In this document: positions 51,717-60,054 of the stretch, one piece after another
Layout: every line of letters begins with the position of its first letter
How positions within the stretch are numbered: position 1 is the first letter of the stretch
Assembly: GCF_900290285.1 (NCBI RefSeq)
Contig: NZ_LT985756.1
Coordinates: forward strand, 316,351-380,350
Direction: 5' to 3'
Source of the DNA: Candidatus Centipeda massiliensis
GTDB taxonomy: Bacteria; Bacillota; Negativicutes; Selenomonadales; Selenomonadaceae
Length of the DNA: 64,000 bases
The notes under the pieces: generated by a model
What the model was told of the DNA's origin: nothing
Database searches by the model: none
What the model saw: the letters and a program-made list of their open reading frames with translations, nothing else
Made by a program: the position numbers and the translations under genes

Positions 51717-54518
51717 TCACCTCCCCAGTGCAATATCCTGCAGTTTAATCATCATCTCCGGCTGCACTTTCTCATCGTCCGAAGGGGCTTCACTGCGCGA
51801 GCCGAGGCGGAACTCAATCGTATCCTCATCGTAGACGCGCAGATAAAGTGTGCGTTTCTTCGGATCCGTAACAAATGCTCCCAGATCCTTTGAAGTTAGG
51901 CGTCTGCCGGACTCTTCGCCAATGGCACCGGATGTATAGTAAAGTTCGGCGCGATTTGTTGTTCCATCAATACGGTTCGCCTTATGCCATTTTCGTTCCA
52001 CATCGTTTTTCCTCAGAACAACTTCAAATTCCTCTGTGCCTGCGTCCATATAGCCAACATTGTAGAGAAACGGCGGCAATGCCTCTGTATGCTTGATGGC
52101 GCTGTCATCAATGAAGTAGCGCCCCATATACAACTGTCCGAACGCAACTGCCGTCTTTTCGTTGACCTTATACTCCTCACTCTTTCCCTCTGCATTCTGT
52201 CCCACACCAATGCGCTCAACATGGTAGCCCGGGAACACCTTGGCGAGGATCAGCTCAACGAAGCGCTGCTTCGAGGCATTGCCACTGAGGAAGATCGTCA
52301 GATCGTCCTTATTCGCCTTTGCTCCGGCGCTCTTCAAAGCTTCATTGTGGGCTTTGAAACAGTGCTCCATCTCCTCCTTGAATGCCGCAATCGTACGTCG
52401 TATTTCCTGTTCTAGGAACTCGTCCACGCCGCTCACCTCAAGCGACAGATCGGGCACATCCTCACCGCTCTCATTGCGCAGGGTCAGTACGTAGTGCGAT
52501 GCGTCGGGGACGACGGCAGCACTTTCGCCTGCAAAGACCTGTGTCAGATTGCTGTTCACCAGATCCGTTGCCTTGAAAAGAGGACGTGCAAGATTTTCCT
52601 TCATGATATTCAGATTCATCTGTGCGATCTCATCTCTGCCCAGAAGGCCATCAAAACCTTCTGGTCTAAGTTCGGTGAGAGGAAGCACAAATTTGATGCG
52701 ATGCTCTTCCATGATCGCCCTGTTATCGCAGTAGATCTTATAGGCGAGCTTGTGGATCAGCTTTTCGCCCCCCACCTTGTCATCTCCGCCCACGCCAAGG
52801 ATCTCAATAGCATGTTCAGCATAGTCCAGTTCATCATCTCCGCGAGCCTCTCGGAAGATACCAAAAGAAAAGTCCATCGTTCCGCCGCCAAGGTCGTAGA
52901 TGGCAAAAACCTTTGCTGTCGGATTAGCAGGAGAAATTTTGAGCTGCTTTCCAACGATTGCTCCGAGGCAGGCAATCGGCTCGGCATAGTCCATCGTCAC
53001 TGAGACAAGCGGCTTTCCGTTGTACAATCCTTCACGAACATAGGCAGGAAGTGCGCGCAGGATTCCATATTCGAGAGCGGCACGAATTTTTTCACGTGTC
53101 TCCTGATCAAATTTTACGGGATGGGTAATCTGATACTTCGTATGAATCTTTCCTCTAGCGGGGTTATTGATCGCCCGACTGAGAAGATATCCATAGAGCG
53201 CTATCGGGTTGAGTTTCTGATTCCCATAGTCTTTGAGATCATCCACAATCGTAATGGGACCCTGATTGTTCCAGTACGGAGTCAGCTTAACCTCCTGATC
53301 GTGAGCAAGCAACCACGGCAAAGATTTCAGTTGGGTCAGGATCGCCGCCATCTTGCGATGCCCATCCTCAGCGTCCACATCGGCAAAGACGTCCTCCACC
53401 GTATAGCCTGAGTCGTACTCAAAGCCCCGCTCACTCTGCACATGCTGCGGACGCGTCTTGAAGAAAGGCGGGTTTGGGTTGGTACTCTGCCACTGTTGGT
53501 AAATGTTATCCCAGTTGTAAATCATGAGGTTGGTCGGGTTCTCGTAGGGATTGTCTCCCTCCCGCACATCACGCTTATCTCTGCCCGACAGGGTGAAGAG
53601 ATGGGGCTTATCCGCGCCCTTGACTGCCGCACAGGTTGCGGACGTACCAAAGTCGATGGAGACGACCCCCGTATCGACAAGCTGCAGGTCGACGCAGCCG
53701 TTATCCTTGACACGAGTATCGTGAACACATATCTTGATTGGGAAAGTATAGACCTGCTTGTGAATGGTTGAGCTGTCATGAATCTCGAAACGACCATAGA
53801 AGGTTGGGCAGGAGGATTCAATCTCATGTGTCTCGATCGCCTTCTGCAGCTGATTTGTATTGATATAGGCGTGGAAATTCCCACTCTCCTTCTGTTGGCG
53901 GATCTCCGTTTCAAACAATGGAGAAATATCCGTCCCGTCAATCCGATTCCAGTACAGACTGACCTTGCGCGTAAGATCGGCATAATCCTTTTGCGCAAGT
54001 TCCGAACAAACAAACTCAAAAACACGAAATCCGCTCATCCCCCAGACACCGATTCCCGGTTCACAGAGATTCGTCTGCGAAATTGGTGTCTCACCGAACA
54101 TCAACGTCTCCGTAATGTCACTGTAGGAGAGTGTCGGAAAGTCTGTCTCCTCTTCCGGAAATCTGAAATACTCGGGCGGAAGGCTACTCATGATATCATT
54201 TTCACGTTTTCGCCGCTCAAAGGACTTGTCGTCATCCTCAATGCCCTGTCCATCAAGAAGAAGATATTTGATGAATTCAAAATCCACCTCTGTTGTGCTG
54301 TGACTTTCACTGTGGAAGAGTCGGATCTCAATTTCATCTGGGGAGAATCGATTCAGATGAAAAGGCAACTGAACATAGCGAAGGCCATCCGTCTTCGTTT
54401 CCAGATTCTCCTCCTGATATTGTTTTACATCCCCTGCTTTATCCATATATCTAAGAAAGAATTTTTGCAGTCGATGTCCCTGTGGCGTCGTTACCTTTTC
54501 ATTGTTTTGATCTGTCAT
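51717..54518 (-). CDS. Hsp70-like (actin-fold) ATPase
   Basis: 933 residues; AGGAGTGAG ribosome-binding site. Actin/Hsp70 nucleotide motifs are in order: phosphate-1 VVSIDFGTSATCAAVK near 283, phosphate-2 AIYDLGGGTMDFSFG near 546, and adenosine motif IFLSGNASKQRFVEL near 745. The N-terminal ~270 residues are a private beta-rich domain and the C-terminal ~150 residues replace the usual substrate-binding domain. It is clearly not the housekeeping DnaK. Hsp70-like proteins of this sort occur in conflict and stress systems and in SrfB-like virulence loci. Coupled by ATGA to the TerB-like gene. Confidence 0.82.
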   Translation of the reverse strand: MTDQNNEKVTTPQGHRLQKFFLRYMDKAGDVKQYQEENLETKTDGLRYVQLPFHLNRFSPDEIEIRLFHSESHSTTEVDFEFIKYLLLDGQGIEDDDKSFERRKRENDIMSSLPPEYFRFPEEETDFPTLSYSDITETLMFGETPISQTNLCEPGIGVWGMSGFRVFEFVCSELAQKDYADLTRKVSLYWNRIDGTDISPLFETEIRQQKESGNFHAYINTNQLQKAIETHEIESSCPTFYGRFEIHDSSTIHKQVYTFPIKICVHDTRVKDNGCVDLQLVDTGVVSIDFGTSATCAAVKGADKPHLFTLSGRDKRDVREGDNPYENPTNLMIYNWDNIYQQWQSTNPNPPFFKTRPQHVQSERGFEYDSGYTVEDVFADVDAEDGHRKMAAILTQLKSLPWLLAHDQEVKLTPYWNNQGPITIVDDLKDYGNQKLNPIALYGYLLSRAINNPARGKIHTKYQITHPVKFDQETREKIRAALEYGILRALPAYVREGLYNGKPLVSVTMDYAEPIACLGAIVGKQLKISPANPTAKVFAIYDLGGGTMDFSFGIFREARGDDELDYAEHAIEILGVGGDDKVGGEKLIHKLAYKIYCDNRAIMEEHRIKFVLPLTELRPEGFDGLLGRDEIAQMNLNIMKENLARPLFKATDLVNSNLTQVFAGESAAVVPDASHYVLTLRNESGEDVPDLSLEVSGVDEFLEQEIRRTIAAFKEEMEHCFKAHNEALKSAGAKANKDDLTIFLSGNASKQRFVELILAKVFPGYHVERIGVGQNAEGKSEEYKVNEKTAVAFGQLYMGRYFIDDSAIKHTEALPPFLYNVGYMDAGTEEFEVVLRKNDVERKWHKANRIDGTTNRAELYYTSGAIGEESGRRLTSKDLGAFVTDPKKRTLYLRVYDEDTIEFRLGSRSEAPSDDEKVQPEMMIKLQDIALGR

Positions 54519-55672
54519 GATCTCACTCCTATGTCCAAAAGATGTAATCTGAGCGCATTCTGATAGATGTGTCGCTCCTGTATCGAAGTCTGATGAACTT
54601 TCAAGAAATCCAAATGTTCAAGTGACTGTTTGAGCGCATCGTCCGCTTGCTGCTGCAGGATGACTGAGCGGCGGCAGTACCCGACATAGTCTTCGCCCGC
54701 AAACTGCTTCTTGGCAATGATCGCGATGAGTTTTTCCCTGTTACATGACCCGTCTGGATTCATCGCGGCAGTGATGATGTCCTCGTACAGAACATAGCAA
54801 TGATCCGCAGATCTTTCGATCAACTCGCGCAGGGTTTTCTGCAGTTTCGCCACCGGGGTTCCACCCCGCAGCGACTCTTCCAACATAACACCAAGATCAT
54901 CGGCGGATATACGAAGAGTACGCGCGAGCTGTTCCAGCCAAAGCAACTTCTCTGCCGTCAGTTGCCCCTCCGCAGCCGCCGCATCGGTCAGCAAACGGAG
55001 ATAGGATTTCCTCACCTCCGGAGGATATACACTGAACGGATGCTTCTCAGAGAGTGTACCCAGCTTTACTTGACGCAGAAGCAGAAACTCCTTGATAAAG
55101 GAAAAGACAGCTGTCGGAAGCTCCTCATCCAGTACCCGTTCCTGATAAGCCCCTACTTCAATGCCATCTGGCGACCAGCATAAATCTTCGTATAAAAAGT
55201 GGCGGATCTGGGCGCTGCCGAACCGCAGAAGAACATCTCTCAGCGTCAGAACAAGAAAATCCTGATGGTTCTCCTCTCCATCATCCATATTCAGGAGATA
55301 GACGAGTACAGCTTCCTTGGGGCAGAGCTCCTCATCCGACCTGAGTGCGGCCAGCGCTTTCTTCATATAGGGACAGGAGATCTTCTCCATGCGTGAAAAA
55401 ACACGCGTCCCCACAAAATAACGTGGCACATCCTCCTCTGGCGACGGATACTCATAGTTTTCTGTGTATTTTCTTGCAATGGATTCCAATACAATGGAAC
55501 GCAGACGAAAATCCAACGGAAAATATATGACATCCTTCGCTACACTCGGCAGAATATCCGAACGTACAATCTGCATCCGTTCCTCCACCTCTTCGATGGC
55601 AGGATAGAGCAGCAGACGCGGATCATTGCGGTCAATGACCGACATCATTTTGTCAGCCAAGCCCCTCACCAC
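54515..55672 (-). CDS. TerB-like domain protein
   Basis: 385 residues from GTG 55672 (an ATG pair 10 codons in, MMSVIDRNDPRLL, is an alternative). Residues ~215-260, LLTDAAAAEGQLTAEKLLWLEQLARTLRI, look like the TerB helical unit known from tellurite-resistance and stress systems. The rest is helical and unrecognised. Its start overlaps the end of the 47-residue gene and its stop overlaps the Hsp70-like start, so it belongs to the same transcript. Confidence 0.6.
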   Translation of the reverse strand: MVRGLADKMMSVIDRNDPRLLLYPAIEEVEERMQIVRSDILPSVAKDVIYFPLDFRLRSIVLESIARKYTENYEYPSPEEDVPRYFVGTRVFSRMEKISCPYMKKALAALRSDEELCPKEAVLVYLLNMDDGEENHQDFLVLTLRDVLLRFGSAQIRHFLYEDLCWSPDGIEVGAYQERVLDEELPTAVFSFIKEFLLLRQVKLGTLSEKHPFSVYPPEVRKSYLRLLTDAAAAEGQLTAEKLLWLEQLARTLRISADDLGVMLEESLRGGTPVAKLQKTLRELIERSADHCYVLYEDIITAAMNPDGSCNREKLIAIIAKKQFAGEDYVGYCRRSVILQQQADDALKQSLEHLDFLKVHQTSIQERHIYQNALRLHLLDIGVRS

Positions 55673-55796
55673 TCTTTTCCTCTGATCCGCTCTCTTCCTT
55701 CACAGCCCACAGAATGTGTTCACATTCCGTCGAAAGCAGTATTTCCGTACGCTCATCAATGCACGGGAAAAAAATCTGATATGCCTGCACGTCCAT
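55653..55796 (-). CDS. 47-residue small protein, operon gene 4
   Basis: ATG 55796 with GAGGAGG directly upstream; reads MDVQAYQIFFPCIDERTEIL and ends KSGEGLG. Five bases after the ZorB-like stop and overlapping the start of the TerB-like gene by 20 bp. Acidic tail, no membrane helix. The ribosome-binding site and exact packing argue that it is real. Function unknown; perhaps a linker or regulator of the motor complex. Confidence 0.6.
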   Translation of the reverse strand: MDVQAYQIFFPCIDERTEILLSTECEHILWAVKEESGSEEKSGEGLG

Positions 55797-55801
55797 CCTC
55801 C

Positions 55802-56422
55802 TCACTGCGTTCCCTGCCCCTTCCAGAGAATACGGATCTCAATCCGCCGATTCTCCGCCGAAAGGGGCTGCTCTATATTCTTCAATCGCGTATCACCGTA
55901 TCCGGCGACACCAATGCGATTTGCATACTCTGTTCCCATGGAGGCGAGTAATTCCCTACGCACATTCGCTGCACGCAGGGTAGAAAGCTGAATGTTGTCC
56001 GCAAAATAGCCGCCGCGATTCACGACCGTATGGATCATGGCTGGGTCTGTGTGCCCCTCGATCAGGAGTTCCATCATTGGATTCTCCGCCATATAACCTG
56101 TGAGATTTGCTGACAAATCCTTCACCAGAAGCTTCGTCTCCGGCGTAAGCTCCGCACTGCCAGAGTCAAATGTCACGGAGGTAAACTCCAACATCCCCGT
56201 TTCCGAATGCACCTTCACCTGTCCCTGTTCCTCATAGACAGTAAGCGCCGATTCGATCTTTTCCATCATCTCTCGGCGCTGCGCCTCCTGTGTAAACTTC
56301 GGCACAATCGCCGCCATAACGAAAAGCAGGAGCACAACAAGTACGACACTGGAGAACAAATCCGTAATCGAAATCCACGGATTACGCTTTACCTGCAATG
56401 GAATACACCTCTCCTTCATCAC
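55802..56422 (-). CDS. ZorB/MotB-like OmpA-domain protein
   Basis: 206 residues from the GTG at 56422; a TTG at 56398 (after AAGGAGAGG) may be the true start. One N-terminal membrane helix with an Asp just before it (NPWISITDLFSSVVLVVLL), the place of the proton-carrying Asp in MotB/ZorB. Residues ~75-200 form an OmpA-like peptidoglycan-binding domain: VTFDSGSAELTPETK, ELLIEGHTDPA, LSTLRAANVRREL, IGVAGYGDTRL, NRRIEIRI. Next to the ZorA-like gene, it should be the stator partner of an ion channel. Confidence 0.85.
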   Translation of the reverse strand: MMKERCIPLQVKRNPWISITDLFSSVVLVVLLLFVMAAIVPKFTQEAQRREMMEKIESALTVYEEQGQVKVHSETGMLEFTSVTFDSGSAELTPETKLLVKDLSANLTGYMAENPMMELLIEGHTDPAMIHTVVNRGGYFADNIQLSTLRAANVRRELLASMGTEYANRIGVAGYGDTRLKNIEQPLSAENRRIEIRILWKGQGTQ

Positions 56423-56435
56423 AGATTGGTATGCG

Positions 56436-58172
56436 TTATGGCTGCTTCATCATATCCGACCATGCAGCAAGAGTTCTTGTGATGGAGTTTTGGAGATCGG
56501 ATATTTGTTTGGCAGTGTCTGTCTGCTCCTCACGTATCCTGTCATGGGCTGATAACAACTGTTCCTCGGTGCTGCGAAGAATATTTTGGAGAGTTTTTAG
56601 ATGCTCGTTCACAAGCTGCTGAATCTGCGTACTCTCCTCCCCTATTCGCTCAGAAACAGGTTCTGCAATCCTTGTCTGTATGACCTGTTCCAAATGCAAC
56701 AACTGTTTCTCCCATGCAGCAATCTGCTGTCCACTGGTTTTCTGCTGGATTTCTGCCAGCTCCTGCAAGGGTTTGTGCAAATCTGTCGTCTGCCGAATCT
56801 CCTCCAACAGCCGTTTAATCTCTTTCGCCTGTGCATCTTCATGCGACCGTGAGGAAATAAACGCATCCAAGAAGGATTCTTGTCCCGTCTTTATACTTTC
56901 CTGCATTGCTGCAAGGCTCTGCTCTACGGCTCGGCGTGCTTCCGCACTCTCCTGTGCTCCCATACGCACTTGATCCGCAATACCGGTCGATACAATCTTC
57001 AGATCATCTGATATGCTCTTGTAGAGTGCTGTCCATTTTTTCTGCTCACTGTACCCAAGTTTCTGCATCTGATCGATCTGCGTATCGATCTTCTCCAATA
57101 CAACGGAAAGTGTTTGTATGGTTTTTCCGATCTGCCGCGTCTCCGCCATATACTCATCATGCACTCTGCCCAGCTGAGATTCCAGCATCCCTTCGAATGC
57201 ACGCTGTGTACGTTCGGCAAATTGATCCTCGTTCTTCAACATCTGCTTCTGTGACTCTGCTATATAGCGGTTCGCAGAGGACTGGATGGAATGCAGTTCT
57301 TCCTTGAACTCCTCTTGGTTCGTCACAAGACGGGAAATAAAGTCCTCCTTGACTTTCTGAAAAGTCTCCTGGCTTTCACGAATATTACGATCTACCGTTT
57401 CCTGTATAAGAACAACAGCATCCTGCAGCTTCTTCGTCTCATCCTTGAACTCCCGCGCCGTCTCGGTAAATGAAACCGAGGTATCCACAAAGCGTATGAA
57501 GTGTTCCTTTAAAAAATCCAACGAGGCATTCTGTTTCTCAAGCTCTCCAATCACACGCTGCGCAAGTGCTGTTTGCAATTTCTGCTGCATGGAGAACTGT
57601 GTCCCCAACATCTCATTCTGTGCTGCGAGCAATGCACGCGTATCATCACCCTCGATTGCATAGAGGGCGGCGGTCAGCTCATCAATGACATCCTGACGCT
57701 GCGAGAAATAACTATCGACAAAGAAACGCTGGAAGATCAGTGAGAAGCAGACCCCCCATATTGACGTCTGGAATTTGAACGCGATGACACCAAGGACATC
57801 AATGAGCTTCATAAGGTCGACGGTATCCTCATGCAGAAGATCAGCGGCCCCCTGAATAGCAACACCAAGACCAAGAAAGGTTGCCAGAATACCAACACTG
57901 ACAAAGACATTCGGAAGCTCCCCAATGCGACTCTCCTCATCGGTCAGAACGGCAAGTCTGGTCTGTAGAAACATCTGAGGGGACAGCTTATTTTGTATCT
58001 CCCCATAATCGTGCACAGCATTCTCTTTTAATTGGGAAAGTACTGACCGACAATAACGCCGCCACTTGATTCCCAAAAGGAAGATCGCAATAAACACGAT
58101 CAAAAAGATAACGGATAATGCTGCTTCCGGTATAAAGAAAAACTCGATTGTTTTCAGAAGCAAATTGTCCAT
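56436..58172 (-). CDS. ZorA/MotA/ExbB-like channel with long coiled-coil tail
   Basis: 578 residues. A membrane helix near 12-35, then the MotA/TolQ-type pair with the GILATFLGLGVAIQGAADLL and FKFQTSIWGVCFSLIFQRFF segments (residues ~93-150). Residues ~200-570 are a long coiled coil (Gln/Glu/Lys-rich heptads). Flagellar MotA lacks such a tail; ZorA of the Zorya anti-phage system has one, thought to carry signal or force into the cytoplasm. The pairing with an OmpA-domain protein 13 bp downstream supports a proton-driven MotAB-type motor. Confidence 0.85.
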   Translation of the reverse strand: MDNLLLKTIEFFFIPEAALSVIFLIVFIAIFLLGIKWRRYCRSVLSQLKENAVHDYGEIQNKLSPQMFLQTRLAVLTDEESRIGELPNVFVSVGILATFLGLGVAIQGAADLLHEDTVDLMKLIDVLGVIAFKFQTSIWGVCFSLIFQRFFVDSYFSQRQDVIDELTAALYAIEGDDTRALLAAQNEMLGTQFSMQQKLQTALAQRVIGELEKQNASLDFLKEHFIRFVDTSVSFTETAREFKDETKKLQDAVVLIQETVDRNIRESQETFQKVKEDFISRLVTNQEEFKEELHSIQSSANRYIAESQKQMLKNEDQFAERTQRAFEGMLESQLGRVHDEYMAETRQIGKTIQTLSVVLEKIDTQIDQMQKLGYSEQKKWTALYKSISDDLKIVSTGIADQVRMGAQESAEARRAVEQSLAAMQESIKTGQESFLDAFISSRSHEDAQAKEIKRLLEEIRQTTDLHKPLQELAEIQQKTSGQQIAAWEKQLLHLEQVIQTRIAEPVSERIGEESTQIQQLVNEHLKTLQNILRSTEEQLLSAHDRIREEQTDTAKQISDLQNSITRTLAAWSDMMKQP

Positions 58173-58193
58173 CTAAGCTCCCCCTCATTCTTT

Positions 58194-58646
58194 CTACTCT
58201 GCCAACGCCGTTGGAGTTCTCATCCGCTTCAACGTCGCATCCATGGACTGCGCCAACTCGTCAAGTGCGTTTCGGATGTTCTGCACTTGCGTCGTCTGCA
58301 CAGGCGATTCATTCATCGGATCTGCCTCATCGCTCCCCTCTGCAAACTGCGATTCCAGTTCCGCAATGATCTCCGCGCCGCGCGCGGCGAGTTTTTCCTG
58401 CAAGGCGCCGATGGATGTCTTGATTTCGGCATAGACGGCAGCGCGCTCCTCATCGTTCGTGCACTCCTCCATCGCCCACTCCGCCTCACGGCGCAGCTTC
58501 TCTCCGAGGAGGGCGATGCCGTCCACGTCGCGCAGTCCTTCGGAGCCGCGCTCCGCACCATCATCATCTACCTCCAGCGCCGCAGCCACGCAGAGTCCGA
58601 TGACCCCGCCCGCCGCAAGTAACAGACCGTTCTTTACCCATGACAT
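58194..58646 (-). CDS. Small membrane-anchored protein, first gene of the operon
   Basis: 150 residues, AAGGAGGAG ribosome-binding site. An N-terminal hydrophobic helix (NGLLLAAGGVIGLCVAAAL) with the Gly-rich look of a signal anchor, then an acidic helical domain (AEWAMEECTNDEERAAVYAEI). No family recognised. Transcribed from the promoter at 58782 and 21 bp ahead of the ZorA-like gene, so it probably belongs to the membrane complex. Confidence 0.7.
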   Translation of the reverse strand: MSWVKNGLLLAAGGVIGLCVAAALEVDDDGAERGSEGLRDVDGIALLGEKLRREAEWAMEECTNDEERAAVYAEIKTSIGALQEKLAARGAEIIAELESQFAEGSDEADPMNESPVQTTQVQNIRNALDELAQSMDATLKRMRTPTALAE

Positions 58647-58705
58647 AGTGATCTCCTCCTTAAATAGTTGACCGAAACTATGTCCAGTATACGTGATGGA
58701 AGGAG

Positions 58706-58734
58706 GAAAAAGGTCACCTGCCAGGCAACCTTTT
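58706..58734 (-). promoter_or_regulatory. Terminator-like hairpin in the operon leader (possible attenuator)
   Basis: Minus strand AAAAGGT-CCTG-CAGG-ACCTTTTT hairpin followed by T's, lying between the promoter at 58782 and the first start codon at 58646. If it terminates transcription, expression of the whole operon would depend on read-through. Confidence 0.55.
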
Positions 58735-58781
58735 CAAATTTACAAGAAAAATTATCACGATGTGAAAAGCTTTCGTTCTCT

Positions 58782-58810
58782 ATTATAGTGTAATTTTCAG
58801 ATATGGTAAA
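58782..58810 (-). promoter_or_regulatory. Promoter of the 13-gene operon
   Basis: Minus strand TTTACC, 17 bp, TATAAT; a consensus -10. The predicted leader is about 130 nt. The rest of 58811-58874 is AT-rich and shows no gene. Confidence 0.65.
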
Positions 58811-58874
58811 GTTTTTTCATCTGATGTTTAATGCAAAAAATTGCCATAACAAAGCATCATTATGCGCGGGCATG

Positions 58875-58937
58875 AAAAAGCCCGAGGAAATCCGCGCACC
58901 AAATATTCGTGGCGAATTTTGCCTCGGGTGATTTTTT
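58875..58937. terminator. Terminator 3' of the Rpn-like gene
   Basis: CCCGAGG...CCTCGGG stem with a long loop and T-runs on both strands. Confidence 0.65.
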
Positions 58938-58978
58938 GAATAGATCAACGGCTCTCAATGGCACGCGGCAGATACATC

Positions 58979-59812
58979 TTACAGCGCCAGAATCTCCGCT
59001 CGCGTCAACCCGCTCGACTTCTCGATCACTTCGATCGGAACGTTTAACGTGAGCAGGGAACGTGCCATCTCAAGCATTTTGCGTCGCCCCTCAGCACGCC
59101 CTTCAAGACGCCCCTCCTCTCGCCCCTCAAGACGCCCTTCTTCCAATTTCTTCTCTCCGAATTTTTCCATCAATTCGCACATGGCATTTACCCCCTCTGC
59201 TTCTGCTTTAAAGTAATCGGCTCTTTGGGCAAGTTCTTTGTAATTCATCTGCTCCGGACGCTCGCAAAAGAAGTCCTGCATCAGCCGTCCAAGCGGCGTA
59301 TCGTCACGGTTCGCCCCGTTGACGTAGAGAATATGCGCCCCATCATCAAACGGTCGCTGAAGTTCTTGAACAATCCGCTCCACATGATAAAGCGGATAGC
59401 CAACTCTGTAGATGTCGTTTTCCGTGATGAAGATGACCCACGTCTCTGGGAGTTCGGAGAAGTCCGCTCCGTGTGCCAGTTCCCGTGAATCCATCATGCT
59501 GCTGTTATAGCGTGCCCGACGCGGGGTTGCTCCTTCATTTGCCCGCTGAACCTCGCAGTCGTAGAGCTTTCCCTCGCTGTCCTCTGCCAACACATCGAAG
59601 CGCACGCCACGTCCATAGAGATTGTCTGCGCTCTGCTGTGTGACAACGCGCTTGACGATGAGATCATCCCGTCCAAAGAAGATACGCAGCAGGAGCTGCA
59701 TTCCTTCCGTATAGTTGTCAAAGCATACGTTGAAAAACGTATCATCAATCAGACGGAATTTCTGAATCAATACGCTATATTCCGCAGGAACATCCTTCTT
59801 GATAATCCTCAC
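58979..59812 (-). CDS. Rpn/YhgA-family PD-(D/E)XK nuclease
   Basis: 277 residues. The nuclease core has KFRLIDDTFFNVCF, then GVRFDVLAEDSEGKLYDCEVQRA with the Asp and Glu-x-Gln active-site set of the Rpn (recombination-promoting nuclease) group, followed by YNSSMMDSRELAHGADFSELP. The C-terminal part has a tandem E-G-R-x repeat near residues 225-245 (EGRLEGREEGRLEGRAEGR), typical of these proteins, ahead of a helical tail. They act on DNA and often vary between strains. Promoter at 59852; not part of the 13-gene operon. Confidence 0.85.
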   Translation of the reverse strand: MRIIKKDVPAEYSVLIQKFRLIDDTFFNVCFDNYTEGMQLLLRIFFGRDDLIVKRVVTQQSADNLYGRGVRFDVLAEDSEGKLYDCEVQRANEGATPRRARYNSSMMDSRELAHGADFSELPETWVIFITENDIYRVGYPLYHVERIVQELQRPFDDGAHILYVNGANRDDTPLGRLMQDFFCERPEQMNYKELAQRADYFKAEAEGVNAMCELMEKFGEKKLEEGRLEGREEGRLEGRAEGRRKMLEMARSLLTLNVPIEVIEKSSGLTRAEILAL

Positions 59813-59851
59813 TGCGTCGATATCCTCCCCATCCTTGTTCGTTCTACTATC

Positions 59852-59880
59852 ATAGTATGCACTGCGGTAAACATTGTCAA
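59852..59880 (-). promoter_or_regulatory. Promoter of the Rpn-like gene
   Basis: Minus strand TTGACA, 17 bp, TACTAT, 40 bp before the start codon. Confidence 0.7.
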
Positions 59881-60054
59881 GGCTGAAAATCTCGGCGAAA
59901 AATCAAGGAGTGCAAAACGCCAGAAAAAAGCTGCACTTGACGATTCCCCCAACAAAAAGGACGTTTGAACCTGTTATTTATGACAGTTACATAATCTTCA
60001 AAAGCATGATACAATAATATTAAAATGATATACACATGAAAGGATGTGGAAGGT

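Noticed and set aside
51717-54518. Housekeeping DnaK
   Set aside because: Too long, with an extra N-terminal domain, no normal substrate-binding domain and no grpE/dnaJ beside it.
55802-58172. Flagellar MotA/MotB
   Set aside because: The channel subunit has a long cytoplasmic coiled coil unlike MotA, and no flagellar or chemotaxis gene is nearby.
42606-58646. A known Zorya, BREX, DISARM or Wadjet system
   Set aside because: Only the ZorA/ZorB-like pair matches; the defining partners of those systems (ZorC/D/E, BrxC/PglZ, DrmA/B, JetABCD) are not recognisable.
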